Shown here: positions 8,107-16,589 of the stretch, one piece after another
How the letters are laid out: the number at the start of each line of letters is the position of its first letter
Numbering within the stretch: the stretch's first letter is position 1
DNA from: CAZTTG01 sp964615935
GTDB taxonomy: Bacteria > Planctomycetota > UBA1135 > GCA-002686595
Direction of reading: 5' to 3'
Assembly (NCBI GenBank): GCA_964615935.1
Contig: CAZTTG010000093.1
Coordinates: 1-25,398 of the forward strand
DNA: 25,398 bases
The notes under the pieces: generated by a model
The model's input: only the letters and a program-made list of their open reading frames with translations
Told to the model about the DNA's origin: nothing
Database searches by the model: none
Made by a program: the position numbers and the translations under genes

Positions 8107-10368
8107 ATGTCCAGGATCCACCCGCTCTCGACCCGCGGCCTCTTGCCGCTGTGCCTCCTCGCCCTCGCCACCTCGCTCGCCGCCCAGGGGGGTGGAGCGC
8201 CTCCCGGCCTGAACCGGGAGCAGATGTGGTTCGCTCCCACGGCCGAGGACTGGAAGAAGCCGGTGGGGATCACCTTCCAGCGCACCTGGGAGGACGCCCT
8301 GGCGGTCTCGGCCGAGACCGGCAAGGCGATCCTGGTCTGCGTGAACATGGACGGCGAGATCGCCAGCGAGCACTACGCCGGCATCCGCTACCGCCAGCCC
8401 GAGATGTGCGCGCTCTACGAGCCCTACGTGTGCGTGATCGCCTCGGTCTACCGGCACAGCCCGCGCGACTTCGACGAGAACGGCCAGCGGATCCTGTGCC
8501 CGCGCTTCGGCAGCGTCACCTGCGGCGAGCACATCGCCATCGAGCCGATCCTCTACGAGCAGTTCTTCGAGGGCCGCCGCATCGCGCCGCGGCACATCAT
8601 GGTCGAGCTCGACGGCGCCGAGACCTACGACGTCTACTACGCCTGGGACACGGACTCGGTCTTCGCCGCCATCCGCGACGGGATCTCCAACCGAGAGTAC
8701 ACCCCGCCGCCGATCGTGCGCGGCGACCGGACCCTCACCGAGCGCGTGGCCAGCCGCGACATCCAGGACCGCCGGGCGGTCGAGACCGCCTTCCGCGAGG
8801 GCGACCGCGGGCTGCGCCAGGCCCTGCTCGAGGCGGCCGACGAGAGCATCGAGGCGGTCCCCATCGGCCTCTTGCGCCTGGCGGTCTTCGGCTTCGATCC
8901 CGAGCTCTCGAAGCTGGCGCGGGGGGCGCTGGCCAAGACCGACTCGGAGAGCGCGGTGGGCCTCATCTCGGAGGCCCTGCGCGTGCCCATGGACGAGGAC
9001 GAGCGGGACGCCCTGATCGCCGCCCTCTCGCGGATCGGCCAGACCTCGCCGCGGGCGCGGACCCTGGCGGTGGTCCACCAGGGCCTGGCCACCCGCTCGC
9101 GCCAGATCGACGTGGAGGGCTGGTCCAGCGCGATCGCCGGGGGCGGCACCTACTCCCCGGCCAGCGACTGGGATTCGCTCGAGTCGAGCCTGGCCAGCAG
9201 CGAGGAGGCCACCGGCGCCGATCCCGGCGACGCGGCCGCGCGCCTGGAGCTGGCCGAGGCCACCCTGGCCCTGGCCGTGGATCCCGAGACCGCCAAGACC
9301 CTGGCCTCGGATCGCCGCACCGGCTCGAGCTTCGCGCAGCTCATGTTCGAGGACGCCCGGCGCGCGGCCCTGGAGGCCGAGCGGCTGGGGGCCGAGGGCT
9401 GGCGCGTGGACGCGGCCATCGCCCTCTCGGCCTACTACCTCGGCGACCGCGACACGGCCTTCGCCCGCGCGGAGGCGGCGGTGGAGGGCATCCCCTCGGG
9501 GGCCGAGGACTGGAGCGCCATCGCCACCATCGCGCTCTTCGCGCAGGCGCGGCAGCGGCAGATCATCGACGCCTGGCGCGCCCGGGAGCAGTGGCCCGGC
9601 CAGTGGCTCACCGACGTGAACGCGGCCTACTCGGTGCTCGCCAAGCACCCCCTGGGCACCGACTCCCACGTGGTCTCGCACCACGACTTCCTGAAGTGGC
9701 TGAACGCCATGGGCCCCGCCGCCCGCGTCCTGGACGACGGCCTGGCCCGCTTCCCCGAGTCTCCCGTCCTGCACGACCGCCTGCGCGCCCGCATCCTGCG
9801 CGAGAAGGGGGTGAACGGGCTCGAGGCGGTCTACGAGTCGATGCTGTCCGAGGAGGGCGCCTCCCCCAACCTGCCGTGGTTCGCGGGCTACACCTCGATC
9901 GTGGCCGCCGAGTTCCACCGCCGCGCGGGTCGGGACGAGCAGGCCGTGGGCGCCTACGAGCGCGCCATCGCCCACTACGAGAGGAGCATCGAGGCCAACC
10001 CGGCCAGTCGCGAGAGCGCCGACCACTACGTGGCCCTGGCCCTCGCCGGTCAGGCGCGCCTCGCCCTCCAGGACGAGGAGTGGGAGCGCTGCCTCTCCCA
10101 GCTCCTCTCCTCCTTCGAGCGCCGGCCCATCGCTGCCGGCAGCCTGGACGGCCTGGGCATCTCGCCGGTGGACACCGCCCGCATGCTGCTCGCGCGCCTC
10201 ACCGAGGCCGAGCTGCTCGACCTGGCGGCCCGACTGGAGTCCGCCCTCGCCGAGCTGCCCCCCGAGACCCTGGCCCCGCCGGCCTACGAGGAGGTGGGCG
10301 CGGGTCCGAGCGGCCCGCGCTCGGGCCGCAGGGGACCCGCGCGCGGGCGCCCCGGTCGGGGGGGGTAG
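8107..10368 (+). CDS. Exported protein with CXXC-less thioredoxin-like domain and helical repeats
   Basis: 753 residues. A signal peptide (about 1-27, ending LAAQ) precedes a thioredoxin-like domain at about 55-190: GKAILVCVNMDG fits the beta strand and turn where thioredoxins carry CXXC, but MDGE replaces it. Two cysteines seven residues apart (C131 and C139, in LCPRFGSVTCGEH) come later in the domain and could form a disulfide. The rest is almost all helical: Ala-rich HEAT-like repeats, then TPR-like pairs, including YERAIAHYERSIEANPAS around residues 617-635. The last 25 residues are a Gly/Arg/Pro-rich tail. I recognise no enzyme. It diverges from moxR across 184 bp and could share regulation with that operon. 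It ends 4 nt from the convergent gene's stop. The likely role is an envelope scaffold or chaperone; this is inference only. Confidence 0.85.
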   Translation: MSRIHPLSTRGLLPLCLLALATSLAAQGGGAPPGLNREQMWFAPTAEDWKKPVGITFQRTWEDALAVSAETGKAILVCVNMDGEIASEHYAGIRYRQPEMCALYEPYVCVIASVYRHSPRDFDENGQRILCPRFGSVTCGEHIAIEPILYEQFFEGRRIAPRHIMVELDGAETYDVYYAWDTDSVFAAIRDGISNREYTPPPIVRGDRTLTERVASRDIQDRRAVETAFREGDRGLRQALLEAADESIEAVPIGLLRLAVFGFDPELSKLARGALAKTDSESAVGLISEALRVPMDEDERDALIAALSRIGQTSPRARTLAVVHQGLATRSRQIDVEGWSSAIAGGGTYSPASDWDSLESSLASSEEATGADPGDAAARLELAEATLALAVDPETAKTLASDRRTGSSFAQLMFEDARRAALEAERLGAEGWRVDAAIALSAYYLGDRDTAFARAEAAVEGIPSGAEDWSAIATIALFAQARQRQIIDAWRAREQWPGQWLTDVNAAYSVLAKHPLGTDSHVVSHHDFLKWLNAMGPAARVLDDGLARFPESPVLHDRLRARILREKGVNGLEAVYESMLSEEGASPNLPWFAGYTSIVAAEFHRRAGRDEQAVGAYERAIAHYERSIEANPASRESADHYVALALAGQARLALQDEEWERCLSQLLSSFERRPIAAGSLDGLGISPVDTARMLLARLTEAELLDLAARLESALAELPPETLAPPAYEEVGAGPSGPRSGRRGPARGRPGRGG

Positions 10369-10372
10369 GCCG

Positions 10373-11584
10373 TCAGGGCTGGAAGGTCAGGCGGAGCGCG
10401 TCGCTGAAGGCGTCGTTCCAGCCGGTGGGGTCGCCCGGGTTGCGGTACCAGCCCTGGTAGTAGACGGTGGTGCCGGCGGGATCTCCCGGGTTGTTGCAGC
10501 GGTAGGCGATCCGGCCGTTGCAGGGCGGAGCACCGGGTCCGCCCGTGCCGGAGAACTGCGGCCACGTCCGCTTGACGGGCGGCTGCACGCACAGGAGGCC
10601 TCCGTGGAAGGGGATGGCGGCCTGCGCATAGCCGTAGAAGACGATGCCCGGCTTGTTGCCGTCGAGGTCGTCGACGATGACGTCGTAGTCGTTGGCGCCG
10701 GTGCTGGGATGGCTGGCGGTGTCCGAGGTCGTGATGGACGCGTCGCACCCGTTCACGCTGGTCTTGGCCGTGCAGTAGATCGAAGGCCCGCCGGAGCACA
10801 CAGTGTCGTCCACCATGACGTTGTCGAGTTCGTTGGTGGCGCCCTCCATGTGCAGCCACACGCCGTTCCAGTTGGCCGGATCGCCGGCGTCGCCCGAGCC
10901 GGGGGTCAGCTCCAGGTTCACGCCCTGCAAGCCCGCCACGGGCTGCCAGTCGGTCCCGCCGGCGGAGAGGTTGACGTAGTCGACGCTCCCCGCCCCCTGC
11001 CCGGCGTTGGCGGTGAAGTTCATGACCAGCCTCAGGCGCAGCCAGTCCCCGCCGCTGGCCCCGCCGGCCGTGGAGAGCGGCACGGTGGTCTTGTTGCCCG
11101 CGGCCGAGACGAGGGTGACCCCCACGTTCGAGTGGGAGCCCACCAGGAGCTGCGGTCCGATCTCGCCGGTCTCGTACCTGCGGATCGTCCCGCTGGAGTT
11201 CGCGTCGTAGCCCAGGGCGAGCTGGTTGCCCCAGTATCCGACGCCGAAGTCCGCCCCGAAGAAGGCGTCGGTCTCGCCGCCCGTGAAGGTCGGAGGCGAC
11301 CAGCCGGCGTCGTACAGGCGCGAGGCGTCGGCGCCGTAGCCGGCCCCGACCTCCTGGAAGCGCAGGGCCGGGGTTCCGTCGAAGCCGAGCGTGGCGGTGA
11401 CCCCCAGCGGGATGGCCGTGTTGAACGACTCGGCGGTCCACCCGTCCTGGCCGTCGAGCGGCGCATAGGGGTGGACGTCCGATCCGGTGAGCGCGTTGAA
11501 GTCGTAGGGGTTGCCGCAGCCCTGGGCCGGGGCGGAGACGGCGAGGGGGCACGCGAGCAGCGCGAGGGCGACGAGGCGGATCAT
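10373..11584 (-). CDS. Exported beta-sandwich protein with planctomycete-type C-terminal domain
   Basis: 403 residues from ATG 11584-11582. A strong GGAGG ribosome site lies 8 bases upstream, and the signal peptide begins there (residues 1 to about 21, ending APAQ), so an in-frame extension further upstream is rejected. Residues about 22-255 look like a single lectin/LamG-type beta-sandwich: many Gly, Asn and aromatic residues, with DWLRLRLVMNFTAN and ELDNVMVDD in the positions typical of such folds. From residue 263 a separate domain starts with CSGGPSIYCTAKTSVNGC, includes PFHGGLLCV, and ends WYRNPGDPTG...DALRLTFQP; Cys residues suggest disulfides. The ending matches that of the partial gene at the window's left edge. 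Probable surface or secreted protein of unknown ligand. Confidence 0.85.
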   Translation of the reverse strand: MIRLVALALLACPLAVSAPAQGCGNPYDFNALTGSDVHPYAPLDGQDGWTAESFNTAIPLGVTATLGFDGTPALRFQEVGAGYGADASRLYDAGWSPPTFTGGETDAFFGADFGVGYWGNQLALGYDANSSGTIRRYETGEIGPQLLVGSHSNVGVTLVSAAGNKTTVPLSTAGGASGGDWLRLRLVMNFTANAGQGAGSVDYVNLSAGGTDWQPVAGLQGVNLELTPGSGDAGDPANWNGVWLHMEGATNELDNVMVDDTVCSGGPSIYCTAKTSVNGCDASITTSDTASHPSTGANDYDVIVDDLDGNKPGIVFYGYAQAAIPFHGGLLCVQPPVKRTWPQFSGTGGPGAPPCNGRIAYRCNNPGDPAGTTVYYQGWYRNPGDPTGWNDAFSDALRLTFQP

Positions 11585-11656
11585 GGCGGGTTCCTCCCTG
11601 TTGGAGATCCTGAATCCCAGGGTACCCCCGCCCGCCCGATTCGGGAGAATGGCCCC

Positions 11657-12454
11657 ATGAGCGATGCGCCCGAGACCCCCGGCGACGAGCTGGACGAGGC
11701 CTGGACCGCCCTGGAGGAGGGCCGGCCCGAGGAGGCCCTGGGAATCCTGGCCCGCGCCGATCCCTCGCCGGGCCGTCGCGCGGCCGAGGTCCTGGCCCGG
11801 CTGGACCTCGGCGACCTCGCCGGCGCGCGAAGCGCGTTCGACGAGGGATCGCCCGATCCCGAGGACTTCGACCTGGCCTGGGCCGAGGCCGAGCTGCTGC
11901 TGCGGGAGTGGCGGCTGGAGGAGGCGCGGGATCGGTTCCAGGCGATCCGGGAAGGATTCCGGGAACCGGCCGCGCTCGAGCGGCTGGCCCTGATCGACGA
12001 CTGCGAGGGCGAGGAGGAGTGCGCCGACCGCCGGCTGGCGGAGGCCAGCGCCCTCGATCCCGAGGGCTTCCCCCCTCCGCCGCGGCTCTCCTCGGAGGAG
12101 TTCCACGCCGAGGTCGAGCGCGCCCTGGCCGAGCTCCCCGACGAGTTCAGCCGCGCCCTGGCCGAGACCCAGGTCCTGGTGGTCCCCATGCCCGGCCGCG
12201 CCCTCGGGAAGAGCGACCCGGCGGGCGTGCCCCCCGACATCCTGGGGCTCTTCTCCGGACCCTCGCAGCTCGAGAAGAGCCACCTGGGAGGCGCCGACCC
12301 GGCCCCCACCATCCACCTCTTCCAGCGCAACCTCGAGCGCGCCACCCTCGACCGCGACCAGCTCCTGGAGGAGATCCGGATCACCCTCCACCACGAGATC
12401 GGCCACCAGCTCGGATTCGACGAGGAGGGCGTGGACGATCTCGGCCTGGCCTGA
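11657..12454 (+). CDS. HExxH zincin-type metallopeptidase with helical N-terminal region
   Basis: 265 residues from ATG 11657; GGGAGA lies about nine bases upstream. Residues 1-130 are acidic and helical with TPR-like pairs (AWTALEEGRPEEALGILARA, WRLEEARDRFQAIREGF). The C-terminal half (about 145-265) matches the short zincin family often annotated as 'metallopeptidase family protein' (PF06262-like). It has the phrase LPDEFSRALAETQVLVVPMP, then PTIHLFQRNLE, and the zinc site HEIGHQLGFD at 246-255 with H246, E247 and H250. The protein stops ten residues later, as is normal in that family, so it is not truncated. There is no signal peptide, so it is probably cytoplasmic. Substrate is unknown. 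A helical extension of this length is not part of the basic family. Confidence 0.88.
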   Translation: MSDAPETPGDELDEAWTALEEGRPEEALGILARADPSPGRRAAEVLARLDLGDLAGARSAFDEGSPDPEDFDLAWAEAELLLREWRLEEARDRFQAIREGFREPAALERLALIDDCEGEEECADRRLAEASALDPEGFPPPPRLSSEEFHAEVERALAELPDEFSRALAETQVLVVPMPGRALGKSDPAGVPPDILGLFSGPSQLEKSHLGGADPAPTIHLFQRNLERATLDRDQLLEEIRITLHHEIGHQLGFDEEGVDDLGLA

Positions 12455-12471
12455 GCGCCGGACTCGCCCCG

Positions 12472-12486
12472 GACGCGGCCCGCGTC
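12472..12486. terminator. Short perfect hairpin after the metallopeptidase gene
   Basis: GACGCG (12472-12477) and CGCGTC (12481-12486) pair around a GCC loop, 18 bases after the stop at 12454. There is no T-run after it, so it may be a weak terminator or chance in GC-rich DNA. Confidence 0.25.
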
Positions 12487-12608
12487 AGATCGACGCTTCC
12501 GGATGGGTGCCCTCGGTCCATCGATGTCGGGGCCCCGCTCTGGTGGATCGCCCGGGGTGCGCGGTAGCATGCCCAGAGCAGCACCCCCCTGCCCCGGAAG
12601 GAGACGCC

Positions 12609-13871
12609 ATGGCCAAGAAGGACCGCTACAAGTCGACCACCCGACTGGTGCACGGACCGGACCACTCGGGCCGGTGGGACTTCGCCCACCACGTCACGCC
12701 CCCGCTCTCCTCCTCCACCACCTACCGGCTGAGCTCGGCCAAGCGGGGCGCCCGCGGCTTCACCGAGTTCGGCCAGATGGTGCGCGACAGCGGGGAGCCG
12801 CCGATCTACATCTACGACCGCCTGGACGAGCCCACCCGCTCGATCCTGGAGAGCGAGCTGGCCGACGTCGAGGAGGGCGACTGCTGCGTGAGCTTCGCCT
12901 CCGGCATGGCGGCCATCTCCGGGGTGCTGTGCACCATCCTGAGGCCCCTGGACGAGATCCTGGCGCACCCCGTTCTGTACGGGTGCACCCACTCGCTGTT
13001 CACCAACTGGTTCCCGCGCATGGGCATCGACGTGGACCGGATCGGGATGAACGACATCGACGCCCTGCGCGGGCGGATCGGCGAGACCACCCGGGTGCTC
13101 TACTTCGAGACCCCCGCCAACCCCACCCTGGAGCTGACCGACCTCGGGGCCCTGCGGGAGCTGGTGGACGAGGTCAACCTGGACCGCGCCGAGGAGAGCA
13201 AGCTGCTCATCGTGGTGGACAACACCTTCGCCACCCCCTTCTGCCAGCGGCCGCTGTCGCTCGGGGCGGACATCGTGGTCCACAGCCTGACCAAGAACCT
13301 GGGCGGCTTCGGCACCGAGATCGGCGGCGCGGTGATCTGCCCCCGCTGGCTGCACCCCGAGCTGCGCCTGTACCGCAAGGACTTCGGCGGGATCCTGGCC
13401 TCCAAGTCGGCCTGGGCGATCATGGTCTACGGCCTGCCCACCCTGGCCCTGCGCCTCAAGCGACAGCAGTACACGGCCATGAAGGTGGCCACCTGGCTGG
13501 AGGAGCAGGCCTCCGTCCAGCGCGTGCTCTACCCGGGCCTGGAGAGCTTCCCGCAGTACCAGCTCGCCCAGCGGCAGATGCGCGACTTCGACGGCGACTT
13601 CGCGCCGGGCAACATGATCTACTTCTCCTTCAACCCCGCGCAGGTCGACGCCGAGGCCTTCGTGGACGAGATCGCCAACGAGGCCTACTCGATCACCCTG
13701 GCGGTCAGCCTGGGCCACACCAAGACCCTGATCGAGCTGCCCGGAACCATGACCCACTCCTCCTACGGGGACGCGGCCGATCCGCCCAACGCGGTGCGCG
13801 TCTCCATCGGCCTGGAGAGCCCCTCGGACATCGTCGGCGACCTGGAGAGCGCGCTGACGGCGGTGACCTGA
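12609..13871 (+). CDS. Trans-sulfuration-family PLP enzyme, methionine gamma-lyase-like
   Basis: 420 residues from ATG 12609, preceded by GGAAGGAG; an in-frame extension to 12507 lacks a ribosome site and conserved sequence. Fold type I Cys/Met metabolism family. YDRLDEPTR holds the phosphate-binding Tyr and Arg contributed by the neighbouring subunit. FASGMAAI is the cofactor loop, FETPANPTLE and VVDNTFATPF hold the ring-binding Asp, and Lys229 in HSLTKNLGGFG is the Schiff-base lysine. RVSIGLE near the end carries the carboxylate-binding Arg. LYGCT (Tyr124, Cys126) keeps the cysteine characteristic of methionine gamma-lyase, where cystathionine lyases and synthases usually have Gly. Gamma-elimination of methionine is therefore my first guess; O-acetylhomoserine sulfhydrylase or cystathionine gamma-lyase activity remains possible. 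Probably cytoplasmic tetramer. No neighbouring sulfur-metabolism gene supports the choice. Confidence 0.9.
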   Translation: MAKKDRYKSTTRLVHGPDHSGRWDFAHHVTPPLSSSTTYRLSSAKRGARGFTEFGQMVRDSGEPPIYIYDRLDEPTRSILESELADVEEGDCCVSFASGMAAISGVLCTILRPLDEILAHPVLYGCTHSLFTNWFPRMGIDVDRIGMNDIDALRGRIGETTRVLYFETPANPTLELTDLGALRELVDEVNLDRAEESKLLIVVDNTFATPFCQRPLSLGADIVVHSLTKNLGGFGTEIGGAVICPRWLHPELRLYRKDFGGILASKSAWAIMVYGLPTLALRLKRQQYTAMKVATWLEEQASVQRVLYPGLESFPQYQLAQRQMRDFDGDFAPGNMIYFSFNPAQVDAEAFVDEIANEAYSITLAVSLGHTKTLIELPGTMTHSSYGDAADPPNAVRVSIGLESPSDIVGDLESALTAVT

Positions 13872-13893
13872 GCGGCTCTACTCCGGGAGCCGC
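13872..13893. terminator. Hairpin at the convergent 3' ends, candidate terminator
   Basis: GCGGCTC (13872-13878) and GAGCCGC (13887-13893) form a perfect 7-bp stem with an 8-base loop. It begins one base after the PLP-enzyme stop and includes the stop of the opposing gene. No T-tract follows. Confidence 0.35.
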
Positions 13894-15746
13894 GCCAGGC
13901 AGATCAGCGCCGAGGCGGTGCCGTAGCAGCGGCCCAGCTCGTGGGAGTCCACGAAGCAGCCGTCCAGCTCGGGCAGGGAGAGGATCTGCTCGCGCTGGCG
14001 CTTCGCGAAGGCCGCGCGGGCGGGCGAGCCCTCGGGCAGAGCGGCGATGGCCTCGCTCCGCGCGATGAGGTCGTACCAGAAGAAGAAGCCGCCGTAGACG
14101 AAGCGGCTGGCGTGGTCGTCGTACTTGCGCACCTCGAAGAGCCAGCGCTCGTGCTCGAAGGAGACCGCGATGGCCCGCTCCAGCTCGCGCGCCTCGCGCG
14201 AGCCGAAGCGGCGCAGCGCCAGCTCGCCGAGGGGGATGCGGCCCACGCCCTCCTCGAGCTCGGCCCTCGCCCGCCCCCCCGACACGTCGTAGTAGGTGTA
14301 GGAGCCGTCCTCCGCGCGGCAGCGCAGGAGGGCGTCCATGCCGAGGAGCGCGGCCTTCTCCCCGCCGGGGATCGCGATCTCGAGGTCCCTCGCGTCGGCC
14401 AGCGCCAGGAGGCAGGAGGCGGTGATGAAGGGGTTGGAGTACTCGTGGAACCAGGAGCCGTCCTCCTCCTGCAGGGAGACCAGCTGCTCCCCGCAGGCCG
14501 CGATCGCCGGCCGCAGCGCGCCGGCATCGTCGGGCCGCAGCTCGAGCCAGCGGCAGAGGAAGCGCAGGCGGTAGAGGTGGGCCCAGACGATCTCGTCGGA
14601 GTCCTCGGGGTTCACGCGCGCCGGGTCGACGGCGCAGCGGCGGGCGGCGAGCAGGGCCGCCTCGACCGCCGCCTCTCCCGGGTGGCGCGCGGCGCGCTCG
14701 AGGAGCGCGGTGCCCGCGAGCGCGGTCACCGCCGCGTACACGTTGGGCAGGGAGTCCGCCCCGCCGAAGTCGTACTGGGAGTCCTCGAAGCCCCCGCCCT
14801 CGCGCTGCATGGCGAGCAGGAAGCCGACGCTCCGCTCCCACAGCTCCTCCTCGGTGAAGGCGCCGGGCCGCGCCCGGGTCCCGTGCTCGCCGAACTCCCA
14901 GGCGGCCGGCTCGGGCGGGCAGTAGGTCTCGAAGCCGCGCACGAAGGGCCCCAGGCCCTCGCGCTCCATGGCCGCCTTGGCGGCCAGCGGGTGATCCGGC
15001 GCGCTCGCGGCGAGCTGCGCCCAGACCCGATCGGCCTCCGCCTCCCGCCGGCAGCGGTGCAGGCCCGCCCCCAGGAGCCACAGCGCCTCGGCGCGGTCGG
15101 CCGCGCTCAGGCCCGCGGTCTCGGCCTCGAGATCGAGCGACCCCTCGGCCCGAGGGAGCTCGTGGAGGAAGCGCCGGCCGACGTCCGGATCGAGGAAGCC
15201 CGGATGGGGCGAGCTCGCGGGCGCCGGCTCGACCACCCCCAGGTGGATCTCGAGGAAGGCCGTGAACCAGCTCGGGTGGAAGGTGGTCAGCTCGTCCAGC
15301 CGGGCGAGCTCCTGCCCCTCGGGATCGAGCAGCAGCAGGCCGGGCTCGATGAACTCGATGCGCTGCAGGCCGCGCTCGCGGCTGATCCTCCGGCTCGGCT
15401 TCAGCCGCAGGGGGATGGTGCGCTCCTCGAGCAGGGCCACCACGCGAGGCCAGGAGAAGGGCCCGGCCATGGCGTAGTGGTCGATCAGGTCCCGCCGGTC
15501 CATGGGCGATCCGGAGATCGTCGGGACGTACCAGAGGACCGGCTTCCCGCTGGCCTGCGCCTCCTCCAGGGCGGCGTCCAGGTCCGTGCGCCAGGCGATG
15601 GCGTGCCCGGCCCGCGCGGCCGCCTCCGAGGGTTTGGGGCGGTCGCGGCGGAACGAGCCCTGCGCGGCCGCGGGGCAGGTCCAGAGGGCGAGGGCGAGGG
15701 CGATCAGGAGGCTGTGCATAATTCGAAGCGCCCGGCAGACGAGCAT
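13878..15746 (-). CDS. Exported thioredoxin-like plus alpha/alpha-toroid (squalene-cyclase-repeat) protein
   Basis: 622 residues. The start at ATG 15746 is chosen over an internal ATG at 15719 because GGAAGGAG lies six to seven bases upstream of the former and nothing of the kind precedes the latter. A signal peptide covers about residues 1-29 (ending PAAAQ). Residues about 50-170 resemble a thioredoxin-like fold of the kind fused to helical domains (LDAALEEAQASGKPVLWYVP), but the position of CXXC holds TISGSP. Residues about 295-622 carry the repeats of terpenoid cyclase/prenyltransferase toroids: GGGFEDSQYDFGG (317-329), EEDGSWFHEYSNPF (427-440), AEDGSYTYYDVSGG (478-491). No DXDD cyclase motif is visible, so this is not a squalene-hopene cyclase. 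Possibly a periplasmic binding or scaffold protein. The methyltransferase gene lies 63 nt upstream on the same strand. Confidence 0.85.
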   Translation of the reverse strand: MLVCRALRIMHSLLIALALALWTCPAAAQGSFRRDRPKPSEAAARAGHAIAWRTDLDAALEEAQASGKPVLWYVPTISGSPMDRRDLIDHYAMAGPFSWPRVVALLEERTIPLRLKPSRRISRERGLQRIEFIEPGLLLLDPEGQELARLDELTTFHPSWFTAFLEIHLGVVEPAPASSPHPGFLDPDVGRRFLHELPRAEGSLDLEAETAGLSAADRAEALWLLGAGLHRCRREAEADRVWAQLAASAPDHPLAAKAAMEREGLGPFVRGFETYCPPEPAAWEFGEHGTRARPGAFTEEELWERSVGFLLAMQREGGGFEDSQYDFGGADSLPNVYAAVTALAGTALLERAARHPGEAAVEAALLAARRCAVDPARVNPEDSDEIVWAHLYRLRFLCRWLELRPDDAGALRPAIAACGEQLVSLQEEDGSWFHEYSNPFITASCLLALADARDLEIAIPGGEKAALLGMDALLRCRAEDGSYTYYDVSGGRARAELEEGVGRIPLGELALRRFGSREARELERAIAVSFEHERWLFEVRKYDDHASRFVYGGFFFWYDLIARSEAIAALPEGSPARAAFAKRQREQILSLPELDGCFVDSHELGRCYGTASALICLARLPE

Positions 15747-15809
15747 CCGCGACTCCTTCCGATCCGGGCCCTGCGGAATTCGCGTTTGACGGATTCCATA
15801 CCGGGCACC

Positions 15810-16478
15810 CTACCCCGCCCGGAGCTCCAGGAAGAGGCTCGAGCCTCCGACCTCGGTGAGCTCCCAGCGGACGCCCAGGGAGCGGGCCAGGGAGGCGAGC
15901 TCCGGGGCCGCGAGGGTGCGGGCGCGGAAGCCGTCCCGGCAGGCGATGACGCCCTCGCCGGTGGCCTCCTCGTCGATCGGCCCGAGGAGGCCCTCCGCGG
16001 CCTGCAGGCGGAACCAGGCCAGGCGCTCCTCCCAGAAGCCCTCGGCGTAGGTCGAGAGCAGGACCGGAGCGCCGGGGCGGGCGACCCGCAGGGCCTCGGC
16101 GGCGAGGCGCGCGGGCTGGACCCCCAGGGTCGAGACGCCGTTCTGGACGCAGGCCACCGCGTCGAAGGAGGCCGCGCGGAAGCCCAGGCGGGCGGCGTCC
16201 ATCTCGAGCAGGTTGCAGGAGCCCGAGAGCTCGGCCCGGGCCAGCTCCAGGCTGGCGCGGGAGAGGTCGATGCCCACCCGCCGGCCGGCGAGGCCCGCGA
16301 GCCCGCGCAGGACCCGGCCGAAGCCGCAGCCCAGCTCGAGGACCGACCCGCCGGGCCGCAGGCGCGATCGCAGGTGCTCGATCTCGGCCTCGAGGTAGCC
16401 CTGCACCGCCGGCGGGGCGATCTCGTAGCAGCGCCTCAGGCGCTCGGCCGACAGCTTCTCGGCGTAGTACTCGCGCAC
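15810..16478 (-). CDS. Class I SAM-dependent methyltransferase
   Basis: 222 residues, starting at GTG 16478-16476 just after AAAGGAGG (3-4 bases away, close but strong); no ATG is available in the right region. Motif I VLELGCGFG is at about residues 46-54, the acidic ribose-binding residue is Asp71 in GIDLS, and the later strand reads SFDAVACVQNGVST, followed by RVARPGAPVLLSTY. This is the Methyltransf_11/25 type of small-molecule or quinone-like methyltransferase; the substrate cannot be told. It lacks membrane segments and is presumably cytoplasmic. The downstream gene on the same strand is the exported toroid protein, so the two may share a transcript. Confidence 0.88.
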   Translation of the reverse strand: MREYYAEKLSAERLRRCYEIAPPAVQGYLEAEIEHLRSRLRPGGSVLELGCGFGRVLRGLAGLAGRRVGIDLSRASLELARAELSGSCNLLEMDAARLGFRAASFDAVACVQNGVSTLGVQPARLAAEALRVARPGAPVLLSTYAEGFWEERLAWFRLQAAEGLLGPIDEEATGEGVIACRDGFRARTLAAPELASLARSLGVRWELTEVGGSSLFLELRAG

Positions 16479-16513
16479 GGGCCTCCTTTGCGGCCCGGAG
16501 AGGGTACCAGGGC

Positions 16514-16535
16514 GGGTGCACCCCGCGCCCGGGCG
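16514..16535. promoter_or_regulatory. Two adjacent 10-bp palindromes in a divergent intergenic region
   Basis: GGGTGCACCC (16514-16523) and CGCCCGGGCG (16526-16535) are each perfectly self-complementary and lie 12 bases apart centre to centre, between the divergent starts at 16478 and 16590. They could be operators, but palindromes are common in DNA this rich in G and C. Confidence 0.2.
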
Positions 16536-16589
16536 GGGACGACTGAAGCCACGGGCCTTCCTTGCCGATGGATCCCTCCAGGGGCCAAT

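Noticed and set aside
6913..10026. An open frame of 1037 codons on the minus strand across the 8107 gene and moxR
   Set aside because: Most of it is antisense to the gene at 8107-10368, and its end runs out of frame through moxR. It shows no motif; the moxR and 8107 frames explain the DNA.
12561..12570. TAGCAT as a -10 element for the PLP-enzyme gene
   Set aside because: No acceptable -35 sequence lies 16-18 bases upstream; four-of-six matches alone are weak.
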